From assembly GCA_964552205.1 (NCBI GenBank), contig CAZKFT010000006.1:14071-78070 (forward strand): a stretch of 64,000 bases of DNA. The letters run 5' to 3'. A program made the position numbers and the translations under genes. This DNA is from JAIVGZ01 sp964552205 (GTDB taxonomy: Bacteria > Pseudomonadota > Gammaproteobacteria > Natronospirales > JAIVGZ01). Shown piece by piece: positions 42,627-51,535 of this stretch. The number at the start of each line of letters is the position of its first letter. Positions within the stretch are counted from its first letter, which is position 1. Under the pieces are notes generated by a model. The model searched no databases. It was not told where the DNA came from and saw only the letters and a program-made list of their open reading frames with translations.

Positions 42627-43022
42627 ATGCCATTCGAACTTCAGATGCTCGGTTGGACGACGCTACTGGTGCTGTTGGCATTCCTGCCGGGATCGATTGC
42701 CAAGCGTCAGGCGTACGGCGATCGGTGGTTGCTTTCCAATCGTGAACCGGAAGGTCTCCCTCCATTGACAGGGTGGGGCGGCCGCGCGGTCCGCGCTCAT
42801 GAGAACCTGAAAGAGAATTTCCCGGCGTTTGCCGCTGCCGTTCTCTTGCTGGTGGTTGCCAACAAGTATGGAGGCCAGGGCACGGAGTTTGCGGCCTCCC
42901 TGTTCCTCGTAGCGCGGCTTGTGCACATGGGGTCCTACTTGGCTGGATGGTTCTGGCCCCGCACCATCGCCTGGGCGACGGGTTGGGGCGCTACCATCTA
43001 CATCGTTTTCAAAGCGCTCTAG
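42627..43022 (+). CDS. MAPEG-family membrane protein
   Basis: A 131-residue four-helix membrane protein. RAVRAHENLKENFPAFAAAVLL and RLVHMGSYLAGWFWPR are the MAPEG landmarks. Eukaryotic relatives act in eicosanoid and glutathione metabolism; the bacterial role is not known, although a glutathione-dependent enzyme is encoded two genes upstream. Strong Shine-Dalgarno GAGGAGA before ATG 42627. Confidence 0.85.
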   Translation: MPFELQMLGWTTLLVLLAFLPGSIAKRQAYGDRWLLSNREPEGLPPLTGWGGRAVRAHENLKENFPAFAAAVLLLVVANKYGGQGTEFAASLFLVARLVHMGSYLAGWFWPRTIAWATGWGATIYIVFKAL

Positions 43023-43047
43023 TTCATCCCCATCCGCCGCCCCGCGG

Positions 43048-46000
43048 CTAATCCTCGAACCAGAGGCGCCCGCGCGCGCGTTCGCGAGGCCACACCTCGT
43101 TCATCGTGCGGGCGTCGTAGAGGCGTCCATTCACCATGGTGTAACGGATGTGCTCCGAGTTGCGGATATCGTCGAGCGGGTTCTGTTCCAGTACGATGAG
43201 ATCGGCCAGCTTGCCGGGTTCCAGCGAGCCCAGGTGCTCATCCATGCCGATGTACCACGCACCATTCCGCGTGCCTGCCCGCAAGGCTTCATGGGGCGTC
43301 ATGCCACCCTGAACGAACATCCACAGCTCCCAATGGGCCGCTAGCCCCTCACGTTGACCGTGGGCCCCGAGTTGTACGCTGACTCCGCGGTCCAGCAAGG
43401 TCTTGGCGACGCGCGAAATGTTGATGTGGTTGTACTCCTCCTCAGGCGCCATGGTGCGCCGACGTGATGCCGGGTCCAGGACCTGACGCGGAACGAAGGT
43501 CGCCAATCGCTCGTTGGCCCAAACATCCGTGTGCTGGTACCAATAACGCTCTCCCCAGATTCCACCGTAAGCAACACCGATGGTCGGGGTATATCCAACA
43601 CGGCTTTGTGACCACAGTTGCATGACATCCTCATACATGCGGGCAGGGGGAACCGAGTGCTCGATTCCCGTGTGTCCGTCAATGATCATGTTCATGTTGT
43701 GCTGGAAGGTTGCTCCGCCTTCCGGATGGACCTGCATGCCGAGCACCTGCGCTGCACGGATGACCTGCTGGCGCTGGTCACGGCGGGGCTGGTTGTAACT
43801 CTTGACACTGAAGGCTCCAATAGCCTGCATGCGCCGCAGATGTGACAGCGCATCGTCGTAGCTGTTGATCTCCGCTGTAATTGCCGTGGTTGCGCCGTAC
43901 AAAATCGTGCCCGTGGAGAAAATTCGTGGCGCGATGGCTCTGCCTGCACGCGCCATCTCCGACGAAGCGAAAATCTGTGCAGAGTTATTCGACGGGTCGT
44001 GCACAGTGGTGACACCGAAGGACAGCATCGACAGGTTCAGATAATTCGATTGTGGCTGGACCTGGTTGGCGCCCTGCGGGCCATGGGCATGGACATCAAT
44101 CAATCCAGGCATGATGGTGTGGCCGCTGGCGTCGATGACTCGGGCGCCACGGGGGACCTCGATATCGCCCGCTGCCCCAATCGCTACGATGCGGTTGTCA
44201 CGGACAACAACAGTACCGTTTTCGATGACTTCGTCGTCCCGCATGGTGATGAGTCGTGCGCCCACCAGCGCAACAACGCCTTCGGGTTTGTCCAATGCGG
44301 TGGAAAACGAGATGTTGAGGCCCGATTCCGGAGCCTTGGGCAGTTCGTCAGGTGCGCCATCCACAAAGGCGAATGCATCGCGCAGCTCGAGCGTGAATAA
44401 CTCCGGCCCAAGCGCCCAATGCAGGCGTTGCGAGTCACCCGACCAATGCAGGTACTCACCGGCATCCCTCGAAACTCTTCGTATCGGTAGCGAGCGCATC
44501 GAGGGCCCGATATCCACAACGCCGCCGGTTGCAACGAACGGTGTCAGATACGCATTGAAACGCTCAGTGAATGCGACCCATTTCCCATCCGGAGACAGGG
44601 AAAACTCTGTCGCGTAGTCGCTACGCAGGTGGTCTCGTTGGTCTGCGCCTTGCATGTCGATACTTGCAAGCAGCCGCTTGCCGCTCTCGAAGCGAACGAA
44701 GAACACGCGGTCACTGTTGGCGGAATACTGTGGCTGGATTCCGCTGCGTGTCAATAAACGTGAATCTCCACCGTTGGCGGGAACCGCATACAAACCCGGG
44801 TTCATCCCCCAATGGGGTGACAACAACATGTTGCCGGTACTCTTGCGGTACACGACAGTCCGACCGTCCGGCGAGAACACCGGCTCGTGGTAATGGCCTG
44901 GCTCCCTTGTGAGGATTCGGCCCGTGCCGCCCCTCGCCGACACCACCCGGACGCTTGCGAGCTCGCGGTCATGCCAGGTCGTGTACACGATGTTTCGGCC
45001 GTCACGGGAGAAGGAGGGCGCGAACTCGAAGTGCTCATTCTGGCGGGTCAATCTTCGCGGGGTACCGTTGGGGAGGTCACGAACATAGAGGTGCCCAAGC
45101 GCTTGGTACACGACGCGATCACCGGAGGGGCTCACCTGCACCCAGCGCAGCATTCGCACACCGAATGCGTCTGGGGCCGGATCCACGGCAGGACGGACCG
45201 CTTCGGCCAGCCTGCGAGTATCGTTTACGCGAAACGGGATGTTGCTGACTGCGCGTGTCCGCGTGTCGATGCGCTGGATACGTCCGTCCGCCCAGAACAC
45301 GATATGGCGGGAGTCAGGGGTCCAGGCCATCGTTGGGTAAACGCCATGAATGGCCCAAATTTCCTGGTTATCACGGTCAAGGTTTTCGAAAATCGGCGTT
45401 TCAATACCAGAACGCAGGTCTTTCAGAAACAGTACGCTCTGATTGCGAACCCGCCGGATGAACGCCAACTGGGACCCATCGGGGGAGGGGGTAGGGCGAA
45501 TTGCGCCGCCTGGGCCTCCTGCGAGGACCGTTGTGTCGCCGGTTTCCCTGTCAAGGCGCTGGATGACATAAATCTGCCCGTTCGGATCCTTGTTGTACTC
45601 GAATGTAGAGCCTGGGGTCGTGTCCTGGCTGTAGTACAGATAGCGGCCATCTGGCGAAAGGACCGGCTCGTTCACATCTTTCTGGTCGTTCGGGCGACGA
45701 GTCAGTTGCAGCCCGGCGCCACCACCACGGTGGTACAGCCACATCTCCCCCGCACCGGCCGATCGGGTGCCCGTGAAGTGCTTGCGGGCGACAATGTATT
45801 CGCTGTCCGGGGTCCACGCAGGCCCGTTCAGCAGGCGGAAGGTTTCGCGGGAGACTTGCTGCGGATTGGAACCATCGCGAGCCATGACCCAAATATTGTC
45901 CCCGCCGCTTCGGTCGGAGGTGAACGCGATCCAGCGACCGTCCGGGCTGAATCTGGGTTGCATGTTCCAGGCGATGCCACTGGTCAGGGCCCGCGCCTCA

Positions 46001-46224
46001 CCACCCGCAATGGGCATGCTGTAGATGTCACCCAACAGATCGAAGACGACCTCACGGCCATCGGGGCTGACATCAAGGCTCATCCAGGTGCCTCGGTCGA
46101 CCGAGATACTGGCCTCGTAGGTTTCGTAGGGGGGTTCAGAAACATCCCAGCGCTCGCTGCTACTTTCTTGTGCGGCGAGTGGGAGGGCAGTTAGGGCAAT
46201 GGCGAGCAGTGAAATCAGTCTCAT
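43048..46224 (-). CDS. Exported TolB-propeller amidohydrolase, 1058 residues
   Basis: The longest gene in the window. A signal peptide (MRLISLLAIALTALPLAAQ) is followed by about 700 residues of WD40-like PD40 repeats, each with a phrase like FSPDGRWIAFTSDR, forming one or two beta propellers. The C-terminal third is an amidohydrolase domain with metal-binding GLIDVHAHG, GIEHSV, and the closing GSLEPGKLADLIVLEQNP. This fusion is known in many marine and soil bacteria; activity is probably on peptides or other amides outside the cytoplasm. ATG 46224 chosen for the signal peptide; longer frames have no support. Confidence 0.9.
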   Translation of the reverse strand: MRLISLLAIALTALPLAAQESSSERWDVSEPPYETYEASISVDRGTWMSLDVSPDGREVVFDLLGDIYSMPIAGGEARALTSGIAWNMQPRFSPDGRWIAFTSDRSGGDNIWVMARDGSNPQQVSRETFRLLNGPAWTPDSEYIVARKHFTGTRSAGAGEMWLYHRGGGAGLQLTRRPNDQKDVNEPVLSPDGRYLYYSQDTTPGSTFEYNKDPNGQIYVIQRLDRETGDTTVLAGGPGGAIRPTPSPDGSQLAFIRRVRNQSVLFLKDLRSGIETPIFENLDRDNQEIWAIHGVYPTMAWTPDSRHIVFWADGRIQRIDTRTRAVSNIPFRVNDTRRLAEAVRPAVDPAPDAFGVRMLRWVQVSPSGDRVVYQALGHLYVRDLPNGTPRRLTRQNEHFEFAPSFSRDGRNIVYTTWHDRELASVRVVSARGGTGRILTREPGHYHEPVFSPDGRTVVYRKSTGNMLLSPHWGMNPGLYAVPANGGDSRLLTRSGIQPQYSANSDRVFFVRFESGKRLLASIDMQGADQRDHLRSDYATEFSLSPDGKWVAFTERFNAYLTPFVATGGVVDIGPSMRSLPIRRVSRDAGEYLHWSGDSQRLHWALGPELFTLELRDAFAFVDGAPDELPKAPESGLNISFSTALDKPEGVVALVGARLITMRDDEVIENGTVVVRDNRIVAIGAAGDIEVPRGARVIDASGHTIMPGLIDVHAHGPQGANQVQPQSNYLNLSMLSFGVTTVHDPSNNSAQIFASSEMARAGRAIAPRIFSTGTILYGATTAITAEINSYDDALSHLRRMQAIGAFSVKSYNQPRRDQRQQVIRAAQVLGMQVHPEGGATFQHNMNMIIDGHTGIEHSVPPARMYEDVMQLWSQSRVGYTPTIGVAYGGIWGERYWYQHTDVWANERLATFVPRQVLDPASRRRTMAPEEEYNHINISRVAKTLLDRGVSVQLGAHGQREGLAAHWELWMFVQGGMTPHEALRAGTRNGAWYIGMDEHLGSLEPGKLADLIVLEQNPLDDIRNSEHIRYTMVNGRLYDARTMNEVWPRERARGRLWFED

Positions 46225-46251
46225 TTTTGGTCGGGCTCCAGCTTGGAACTG

Positions 46252-46278
46252 TTGAACCGGCATCGTAACCGATATAGT
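46252..46278 (+). promoter_or_regulatory. Possible promoter of the VNG-repeat lipoprotein
   Basis: TTGAAC (46252-46257) and TATAGT (46273-46278) with a 15-base spacer, shorter than usual. The leader of about 20 bases contains CGGAGG (46293-46298) before ATG 46306. Confidence 0.4.
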
Positions 46279-46305
46279 AGGGACCGGAAAACCGGAGGTA
46301 CTGTG

Positions 46306-47037
46306 ATGACTAACAAATCCAATTTCGCCCCCTTGATGTCGCTTGTGGTGGCCGCCCTGTTCGTCGCCGGATGTGATGGCTCCGTATTCGGGAGCGTGGT
46401 CATTCCTGATGGCACCCAGAATGCAACAGCGTCGCAGACCGTCAACGGGTCCATTTCCGTAGGGAATGATGTGACTGTGACCTCTGGCACGTTCCGAACT
46501 GTGAACGGTGCTGCTGTCGTTGGGCAGCGCAGCACTGTCCCTGGCATCTCGGTGGTCAACGGAGCGATTCGAATTGGTGAAGACAGCCGCACGGGTGAGT
46601 TGGAGACCGTGAACGGCGGAATCGTGTTGTCCGAGCGTGCGCAAAGTTCAAGCAACCTTCAAACCGTCAACGGTGAAATCAGGGTAGCCACCGGGGCTGC
46701 CATTGCGGGAAACGTACGGGCAGTGAACGGGCGAATCACGCTTGATGGCGTTGCCGTAGGCGGGGATATCGAAAACGTGAATGGCGGAATCACACTGTCC
46801 GGTGCAACGGTGGTTGAAGGAGACCTCATCGTACGCAGGACGCAAGGCTTGAGCCTGGATACCTCTGATCCACCGGTTGTTGTCATCGGTGCCGAGGTAC
46901 AAATCAAGGGTCGGCTCACCTTCGAGCGCACTGTGGATCTCCAGATCCATCGGGGCGCCCAAGTTGGAGAGATTACCGGTGCCACGCCGACTTGGATTGA
47001 ACCCACTACCGTAACAGGCGACAACAACGAGGGTTGA
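46306..47037 (+). CDS. Lipoprotein with seven VNG repeats, predicted beta solenoid
   Basis: A 243-residue protein with lipobox FVAGC (C23). Seven copies of a VNG-centred repeat occur at residues 46, 66, 84, 102, 121, 140 and 158, with spacings of 18-20. Each repeat has the form x-VNG-x-[IA] followed by a charged or small stretch, as expected for one coil of a right-handed beta solenoid related to DUF4097/bactofilin-like proteins. The C-terminal 70 residues continue with valine-rich strands. The aspartate after the lipid cysteine (C23-D24) is the E. coli signal for retention at the inner membrane. Function unknown. Confidence 0.7.
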   Translation: MTNKSNFAPLMSLVVAALFVAGCDGSVFGSVVIPDGTQNATASQTVNGSISVGNDVTVTSGTFRTVNGAAVVGQRSTVPGISVVNGAIRIGEDSRTGELETVNGGIVLSERAQSSSNLQTVNGEIRVATGAAIAGNVRAVNGRITLDGVAVGGDIENVNGGITLSGATVVEGDLIVRRTQGLSLDTSDPPVVVIGAEVQIKGRLTFERTVDLQIHRGAQVGEITGATPTWIEPTTVTGDNNEG

Positions 47038-47044
47038 TACCGGT

Positions 47045-47785
47045 TTGAACCCGTTAGCGCTGTTCCGTTCCGTACGGCAGCCATTGCCGCCGTACACGCT
47101 GCGTGTCAGCAGGCGCGCGCGCCGGATGTGGCTGCGGGTTTCCCGATGGGGGCGCATCGAGGTCGTTGTACCAGTGCGCCATAGCCAGGCCGGGGTGGAG
47201 GCTTTCGTCGATGAGAATCGCTCATGGATCAAGAGGACGCTGGTCGAGTTCAATCGCGAGTACGGGCCAGCGCCGAGAATGGTTCTGCCGACCCGGCTGG
47301 TACTCAAGGCAACTGGTGAAACATGGACGGTCAAGTTCCGGAAGGTTTCAGGAATAGCGCCGCGGCTACGAGAATTTCCGGACCAGTGCCTTTTACTAGA
47401 GGCAGAGAAAAATACGCCACAGGTATGGGCGGGTTTGCTGCGGGCATGGCTTCAGCGGCATGGCAAAGCAGAACTGACGCCGTGGCTCAGGGGCATATCG
47501 CAAGAAATGGGGCTGAGGTATCGCCGCGTTCAGGTTCGAGGTCAGCGAACCCGATGGGGAAGTTGTTCGAATTCCGGCACCATCAGTTTGAATTATTGCC
47601 TGTTGTTCCTGCCACCACGTTTGGTGCGCTATCTCATGGTGCACGAACTATCACATCTCCGGCACATGAATCACTCCAAGCGTTTCTGGGACCGTGTGGC
47701 GGAGCACTCACCCAACTGGCGGAAGCTGGATGCGGAGTTGCGGGAGGCGCGACGCCTGGTCCCCGACTGGGTGGAACTCGCCTAG
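47045..47785 (+). CDS. YgjP-like zinc metalloprotease (DUF45)
   Basis: A 246-residue protein of the YgjP/WLM/SprT-like family. The zinc ligands are H200-E-L-S-H204 and H210 (HELSHLRHMNHSKRFW). The preceding TRWGSCSNSGTISLNYCLLF is the diagnostic family block. The natural substrate is unknown. The start is TTG at 47045, seven bases after the lipoprotein stop. The gene overlaps slyX by four bases at its end. Confidence 0.88.
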   Translation: MNPLALFRSVRQPLPPYTLRVSRRARRMWLRVSRWGRIEVVVPVRHSQAGVEAFVDENRSWIKRTLVEFNREYGPAPRMVLPTRLVLKATGETWTVKFRKVSGIAPRLREFPDQCLLLEAEKNTPQVWAGLLRAWLQRHGKAELTPWLRGISQEMGLRYRRVQVRGQRTRWGSCSNSGTISLNYCLLFLPPRLVRYLMVHELSHLRHMNHSKRFWDRVAEHSPNWRKLDAELREARRLVPDWVELA

Positions 47786-47985
47786 TAATGTGGTGGAGGA
47801 GGCTCCTCGCCCTCGGTTGCAGCCTCTGTCATGCTTGCCATTCGTTCCCGCAACACCCCCAACTCGTCTCTCAGCGTTCCACTGAGTCGTTGCTGAAGCG
47901 CCAGTTCGTCACTCATGGCGCCAAGCGCCGCTTCAAGATGCGCGATTCGGATTTCCAGTTCGGTGATACGCTCTGCGTCTGACAT
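47782..47985 (-). CDS. slyX: SlyX family protein
   Basis: A 67-residue coiled coil (residues 5-50) ending in EEPPPPHY, the SlyX tail. Function is not known in any species. Its start codon overlaps the start codon of rlmKL on the other strand (CATG, 47983-47986), and its stop overlaps the YgjP-like gene. Confidence 0.9.
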   Translation of the reverse strand: MSDAERITELEIRIAHLEAALGAMSDELALQQRLSGTLRDELGVLRERMASMTEAATEGEEPPPPHY

Positions 47986-50098
47986 GGGAACCTATTTTGC
48001 CACGGCCGCTCGCGGTACCGAGTACCTTCTTGCCGAGGAACTGCGTTTATTAGGAGCGGAGGAGGTGCGGGAATCGCGGGCCGGCGTATATTTCAGCGGC
48101 CCATTGGAGGTCGGGTACCGCGCCTGTATCGGTTCGCGACTTGCGAGCAGGGTCCTGCATGAAATAGCCCGGTTTCCTGCAGTTACCGCCGATCAACTCT
48201 ACGCCGGGGCCCGGGAAATTGACTGGGACAACTTAATCGTCCCCGGCGCCACCATCGCTGTGGAGGTCAATGGGACAACCCCCGAGCTGAACAACTCCCA
48301 CTTCTCTGCCTTGCGCATCAAGGATGCCGTGGTCGATGTCATGAGAGAAGCGAGGGACGGCATTCGCCCCGCAATTGATACCGAACACCCGGATTTCGCC
48401 ATTTTTGCGCTTTTGCGCAAAGGTGAGGTGCGCGTGTCCTTTGATCTCGCCGGCAGGCCTCTGCACCGGCGTGGCTATCGGGAGGAGGCGGGTGAGGCGC
48501 CTTTGCGAGAGACTCTGGCGGCCGCCTTGCTGCTGCGTAGTGGATGGCCGGACATTGCCGCGCGCGGAGGCGCGTTTCTGGACCCGATGTGTGGTGCAGG
48601 TACGTTGGCCATTGAGGCCGCACTCATGGCCACGGACGGCGCCCCAGGTCTGCTTTGGGCAAGCCAGAGCCCGCGGGGGTGGCGGGGCCACGACTTGAAG
48701 TCATGGCACGGTTTGGTGGTCGAGGCGGCGGACCGCATGGAGCAGGGCATGGAAAGCCTACCGCCGATTCACGGATCGGACCGCGATCCTCGCGTAATCG
48801 AGATCGCCAAGCGCAATGCCAAACGAGCCGGCGTTGGGAAGCACATCCATTTTTCGGTGGCAGAAGCCACTACGGTAAGTCCGCCAGCTGCAACAGGGCT
48901 ATTGGTCACCAATCCTCCGTACGGGGAAAGGATTGCCCATGACACCATGCTGGTCCCGCTGTATGCGGGGCTAGGCCAGCGGCTCAGGGATGCATTCGAA
49001 GGCTGGCATGCAGCCATTCTCACGCCGACGCCTGAGCTTGGATTCCACCTTGGCTTGCGTTCCCATCGCCAAGGCACATTCTGGAATGGTCCGATTGAGT
49101 GCCAGCTGCTCGAATTCGAAGTCCTACCAGAGCGGGCGCGGGTTCCCCATGGTCAGGTCGAGCCCGCGCCAGATTTCGCCAACCGTCTACGGAAGAACCT
49201 GAAAGCATTGTCGAAATGGGCTACTCGCGAAGGGGTGGAATGTTTCCGGGTCTATGACGCGGACCTGCCGGAATACGCCCTGGCCATCGACCTGTATGGG
49301 CATTTCGTTCATGTGCAGGAATACGCGCCCCCGAAAACCATTGATCCTGACAAGGCGCGAAAACGGCTGGATGCCGCATTGGCGGCTTTGCCAGGCGTCC
49401 TAGGCGTGGATGCTGCCGACATCTACCTGAAACAACGACAGCGAGGAAAAGGGGGTGCCCGTTACGGCAAACTCGCAGAGGGCGGTCGCAACCACGAAGT
49501 GAGCGAGGGTCCGGCCCGGTTTTGGGTGAACTTCACCGACCATCTCGATACTGGCGTGTTCTTGGACCATAGGCCAGTCAGAGAATATATAAGAAAAACA
49601 GCTAGTAACAAGACATTTCTAAACCTTTACTGTTATACTGCGACGGCCACCGTTCATGCCGCTCTGGGCGGCGCCAAGTCCAGCACCTCGGTGGATATGT
49701 CCCGCACCTATCTGGACTGGGCGCGCCGCAACTTCTTGTTGAACGGGGTGGACCAAAAGGCGCACGAACTGATCCAGGCAGATTGCACCAAGTGGTTGGA
49801 GGTGTGTACGGCCAAATACGACCTCATCTTCCTGGATCCACCCACCTTCTCGAGTTCCAAGCGTATGGAGGGCGTGCTGGATGTGCAGCGCGACCATGTC
49901 ACCATGATTCGTCAGGCGGTGGCGTGCCTCGCTGCGGGCGGAGAACTGTTGTTCTCGACCAACCACCAGAAGTTCAAGCTGGATGCGGACGCGCTCACGG
50001 ACCTGCAGCTTGAGGACCTCTCCCCCAAGATGCTTCCCGAAGACTTCAAGCGCACCCCTAGGATTCACCGCGTCTGGCGCATCACCACCCCTACCTGA
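47984..50098 (+). CDS. rlmKL: Bifunctional 23S rRNA methyltransferase RlmKL
   Basis: A 704-residue protein joining two methyltransferases. The N-terminal half has a THUMP domain and the RlmL (m2G2445) site with VTNPPYGERI. The C-terminal half is RlmK (m7G2069) with FLDHRPVREYI and FLDPPTFSSSKRM. ATG 47984 gives MGTYFATAARGTEYLLAEEL, the standard N-terminus. Near 49590 there is a short AT-rich stretch coding RKTASNKTFLNLY, unusual for this gene but conserved in the family. Confidence 0.95.
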   Translation: MGTYFATAARGTEYLLAEELRLLGAEEVRESRAGVYFSGPLEVGYRACIGSRLASRVLHEIARFPAVTADQLYAGAREIDWDNLIVPGATIAVEVNGTTPELNNSHFSALRIKDAVVDVMREARDGIRPAIDTEHPDFAIFALLRKGEVRVSFDLAGRPLHRRGYREEAGEAPLRETLAAALLLRSGWPDIAARGGAFLDPMCGAGTLAIEAALMATDGAPGLLWASQSPRGWRGHDLKSWHGLVVEAADRMEQGMESLPPIHGSDRDPRVIEIAKRNAKRAGVGKHIHFSVAEATTVSPPAATGLLVTNPPYGERIAHDTMLVPLYAGLGQRLRDAFEGWHAAILTPTPELGFHLGLRSHRQGTFWNGPIECQLLEFEVLPERARVPHGQVEPAPDFANRLRKNLKALSKWATREGVECFRVYDADLPEYALAIDLYGHFVHVQEYAPPKTIDPDKARKRLDAALAALPGVLGVDAADIYLKQRQRGKGGARYGKLAEGGRNHEVSEGPARFWVNFTDHLDTGVFLDHRPVREYIRKTASNKTFLNLYCYTATATVHAALGGAKSSTSVDMSRTYLDWARRNFLLNGVDQKAHELIQADCTKWLEVCTAKYDLIFLDPPTFSSSKRMEGVLDVQRDHVTMIRQAVACLAAGGELLFSTNHQKFKLDADALTDLQLEDLSPKMLPEDFKRTPRIHRVWRITTPT

Positions 50099-50347
50099 TT
50101 TCCTCCTCGCTCGGTCCTGGAAAATCCCAAACGCGCCGCCTCGCTCACCGGCGTACGCGCGCTGAGCGACCGAAGCGGGTTGCGTGCCAGGAGCGCGCTG
50201 AGCGGGAGTCGGGGAGTCCCGGTGAAGGGCAGGGGCGCAGTAGGCGGCGCACCCAGACCTGCCGCGACACCAATGGCTAATGCCGCAGCGAAGGGTGCGA
50301 GCTGGCGCGTTCAACCCCGGAGGGAGCCGAGCACAAAAACGCTCGAA
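50099..50347. repeat. Non-coding GC-rich gap with a short direct repeat
   Basis: This 249-base gap between rlmKL and the SDR gene holds no convincing gene. It contains a 12-base direct repeat GCGCGCTGAGCG (50157-50168 and 50193-50204) and several short inverted repeats. It may be a dispersed intergenic repeat or the remains of one. No promoter or terminator with a T run was recognised. Confidence 0.35.
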
Positions 50348-51166
50348 TCAAAGGAACAGGTCAGGAGCGAGCGGAGCGCCAGGCTTGACCGCGTACTGTT
50401 CGAAATCCATGACACCCGCTTCTCGCAGGACATCCTCGTCAATCAGGAACTGGCCGGAGCCTTGTTGACTGTTCCGGGTGAGAACGGCGTGCGCGGCGTC
50501 GGCCATGATTTCCGGCTTGCGGCAGTTGTCGGGGTTCACCATGCCTCCCAGCATGGCCAGCGCCGCCGTAGCAATCACGGTCTTGGGCCACAGGGCGTTG
50601 ACTGCGATACCGGCTGGGGCAAACTCCGCGGCCATCCCCAGTACGCACATGCTCATCCCGTACTTGGAGATTGTGTAAGCCGTATGGTGGCGGAACCACT
50701 TGGGATCCAGATTGATCGGTGGTGACAATACCAGCACGTGGGGGTTGTCGGACTTGATCAACCACGGCAGGCAGGCTTGGGTCACGCAGAACGTGCCCCT
50801 CGTGTTGACACCTTGCATCAGGTCGTACCGTCGCATGGGCGTTTCGGCGGTCTTGGTGAGATTGATGGCACTTGCGTTGTTAATGACCGCATCAATCCCA
50901 CCGAAGTGTTCTGCGGCTTGCGTGACCGCCGCAGCGACCTGAAGTTCGTCACGAATATCCACTTCCAGTGCGAGCGCTTTCCCTCCAGCGGCCTCCACCT
51001 GCTCCGCGGCCGTGAAGATGGTTCCTGGCAACTTGGGGTGTGGCTTGGTCGTTTTCGCTGCTATGACGATATTCGCGCCATCTGTAGCAGCCCGCAGGGC
51101 TATGGCCAGACCAATCCCCCGGCTGGCCCCGGAGATGAACAGCGTTTTACCCTTCAGCGTGGTCAT
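50348..51166 (-). CDS. SDR oxidoreductase (HSDL2-like)
   Basis: A 272-residue SDR resembling the dehydrogenase part of human HSDL2. It has SGASRGIGLAIALRAA at the N-terminus, INNASAINL in the place of the usual NNAG, VNTRGTFCVTQ, and the catalytic YTISK. The C-terminal MDFEQYAVKPGAPLAPDLFL is typical of this subgroup. No sterol-carrier domain is attached. HSDL2-type enzymes are thought to act on fatty or sterol-like substrates. It diverges from the ferritin-like gene. Confidence 0.85.
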   Translation of the reverse strand: MTTLKGKTLFISGASRGIGLAIALRAATDGANIVIAAKTTKPHPKLPGTIFTAAEQVEAAGGKALALEVDIRDELQVAAAVTQAAEHFGGIDAVINNASAINLTKTAETPMRRYDLMQGVNTRGTFCVTQACLPWLIKSDNPHVLVLSPPINLDPKWFRHHTAYTISKYGMSMCVLGMAAEFAPAGIAVNALWPKTVIATAALAMLGGMVNPDNCRKPEIMADAAHAVLTRNSQQGSGQFLIDEDVLREAGVMDFEQYAVKPGAPLAPDLFL

Positions 51167-51188
51167 TGATGGCTCCCATGGTGACCTG

Positions 51189-51197
51189 TGCTATAAC
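51189..51197 (+). promoter_or_regulatory. Extended -10 promoter of the EncFtn gene
   Basis: TGCTATAAC fits an extended -10 element (TGnTATAAT with one mismatch). No clear -35 is present. Transcription would start near 51204, giving a leader of about 22 bases with GAGGGA (51214-51219) before ATG 51226. No Fur-box-like sequence was recognised. Confidence 0.5.
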
Positions 51198-51225
51198 TTT
51201 ACCGTACTGCAACGAGGGAACGAAG

Positions 51226-51516
51226 ATGTCCAACGAAGGTTACCACGAGCCATATGAGGAGCTGTCCGATGATACCCGCGACATGCATCGCGCCATCATT
51301 TCTCTTATGGAGGAGCTTGAGGCCGTGGATTGGTACCAGCAGCGCGTAGATGCTTGCAAGGACCCCGAATTGAAAAAGATCCTCGCGCACAACCGCGACG
51401 AGGAGATTGAGCATGCAGCAATGGTTCTAGAGTGGATTCGTCGACACAACAGTACTTTCGACAAGGAGCTCAAGGAACGCTTGTTCAGCGATGACAAAAT
51501 CGTGGACCATGATTGA
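51226..51516 (+). CDS. Encapsulated-ferritin (EncFtn)-type protein without cargo tail
   Basis: A 96-residue two-helix ferritin-like protein of the EncFtn family. The ferroxidase residues known from the Rhodospirillum rubrum protein are conserved: E29, E30, E32, W36 and Y37 in MEELEAVDWY, and E60 and H63 in HNRDEEIEHAAM. EncFtn forms decamers that oxidise Fe(II) and normally carries a C-terminal peptide that loads it into an encapsulin shell. Here the protein ends at LFSDDKIVDHD with no such tail, and no encapsulin gene lies nearby. A small gene follows 19 bases downstream. Confidence 0.9.
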   Translation: MSNEGYHEPYEELSDDTRDMHRAIISLMEELEAVDWYQQRVDACKDPELKKILAHNRDEEIEHAAMVLEWIRRHNSTFDKELKERLFSDDKIVDHD

Positions 51517-51535
51517 CTATTGATGGGGGGCGGGC

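Noticed and set aside
44887..46194. Long open frame (435 codons) opposite the propeller-amidohydrolase gene
   Set aside because: It lies wholly antisense to a gene with clear domains, its composition is typical of GC-rich antisense reading, and it shows no family motif.
51167..51225. Fur box controlling the EncFtn gene
   Set aside because: No sequence resembling the GATAATGATAATCATTATC consensus was found in the gap.
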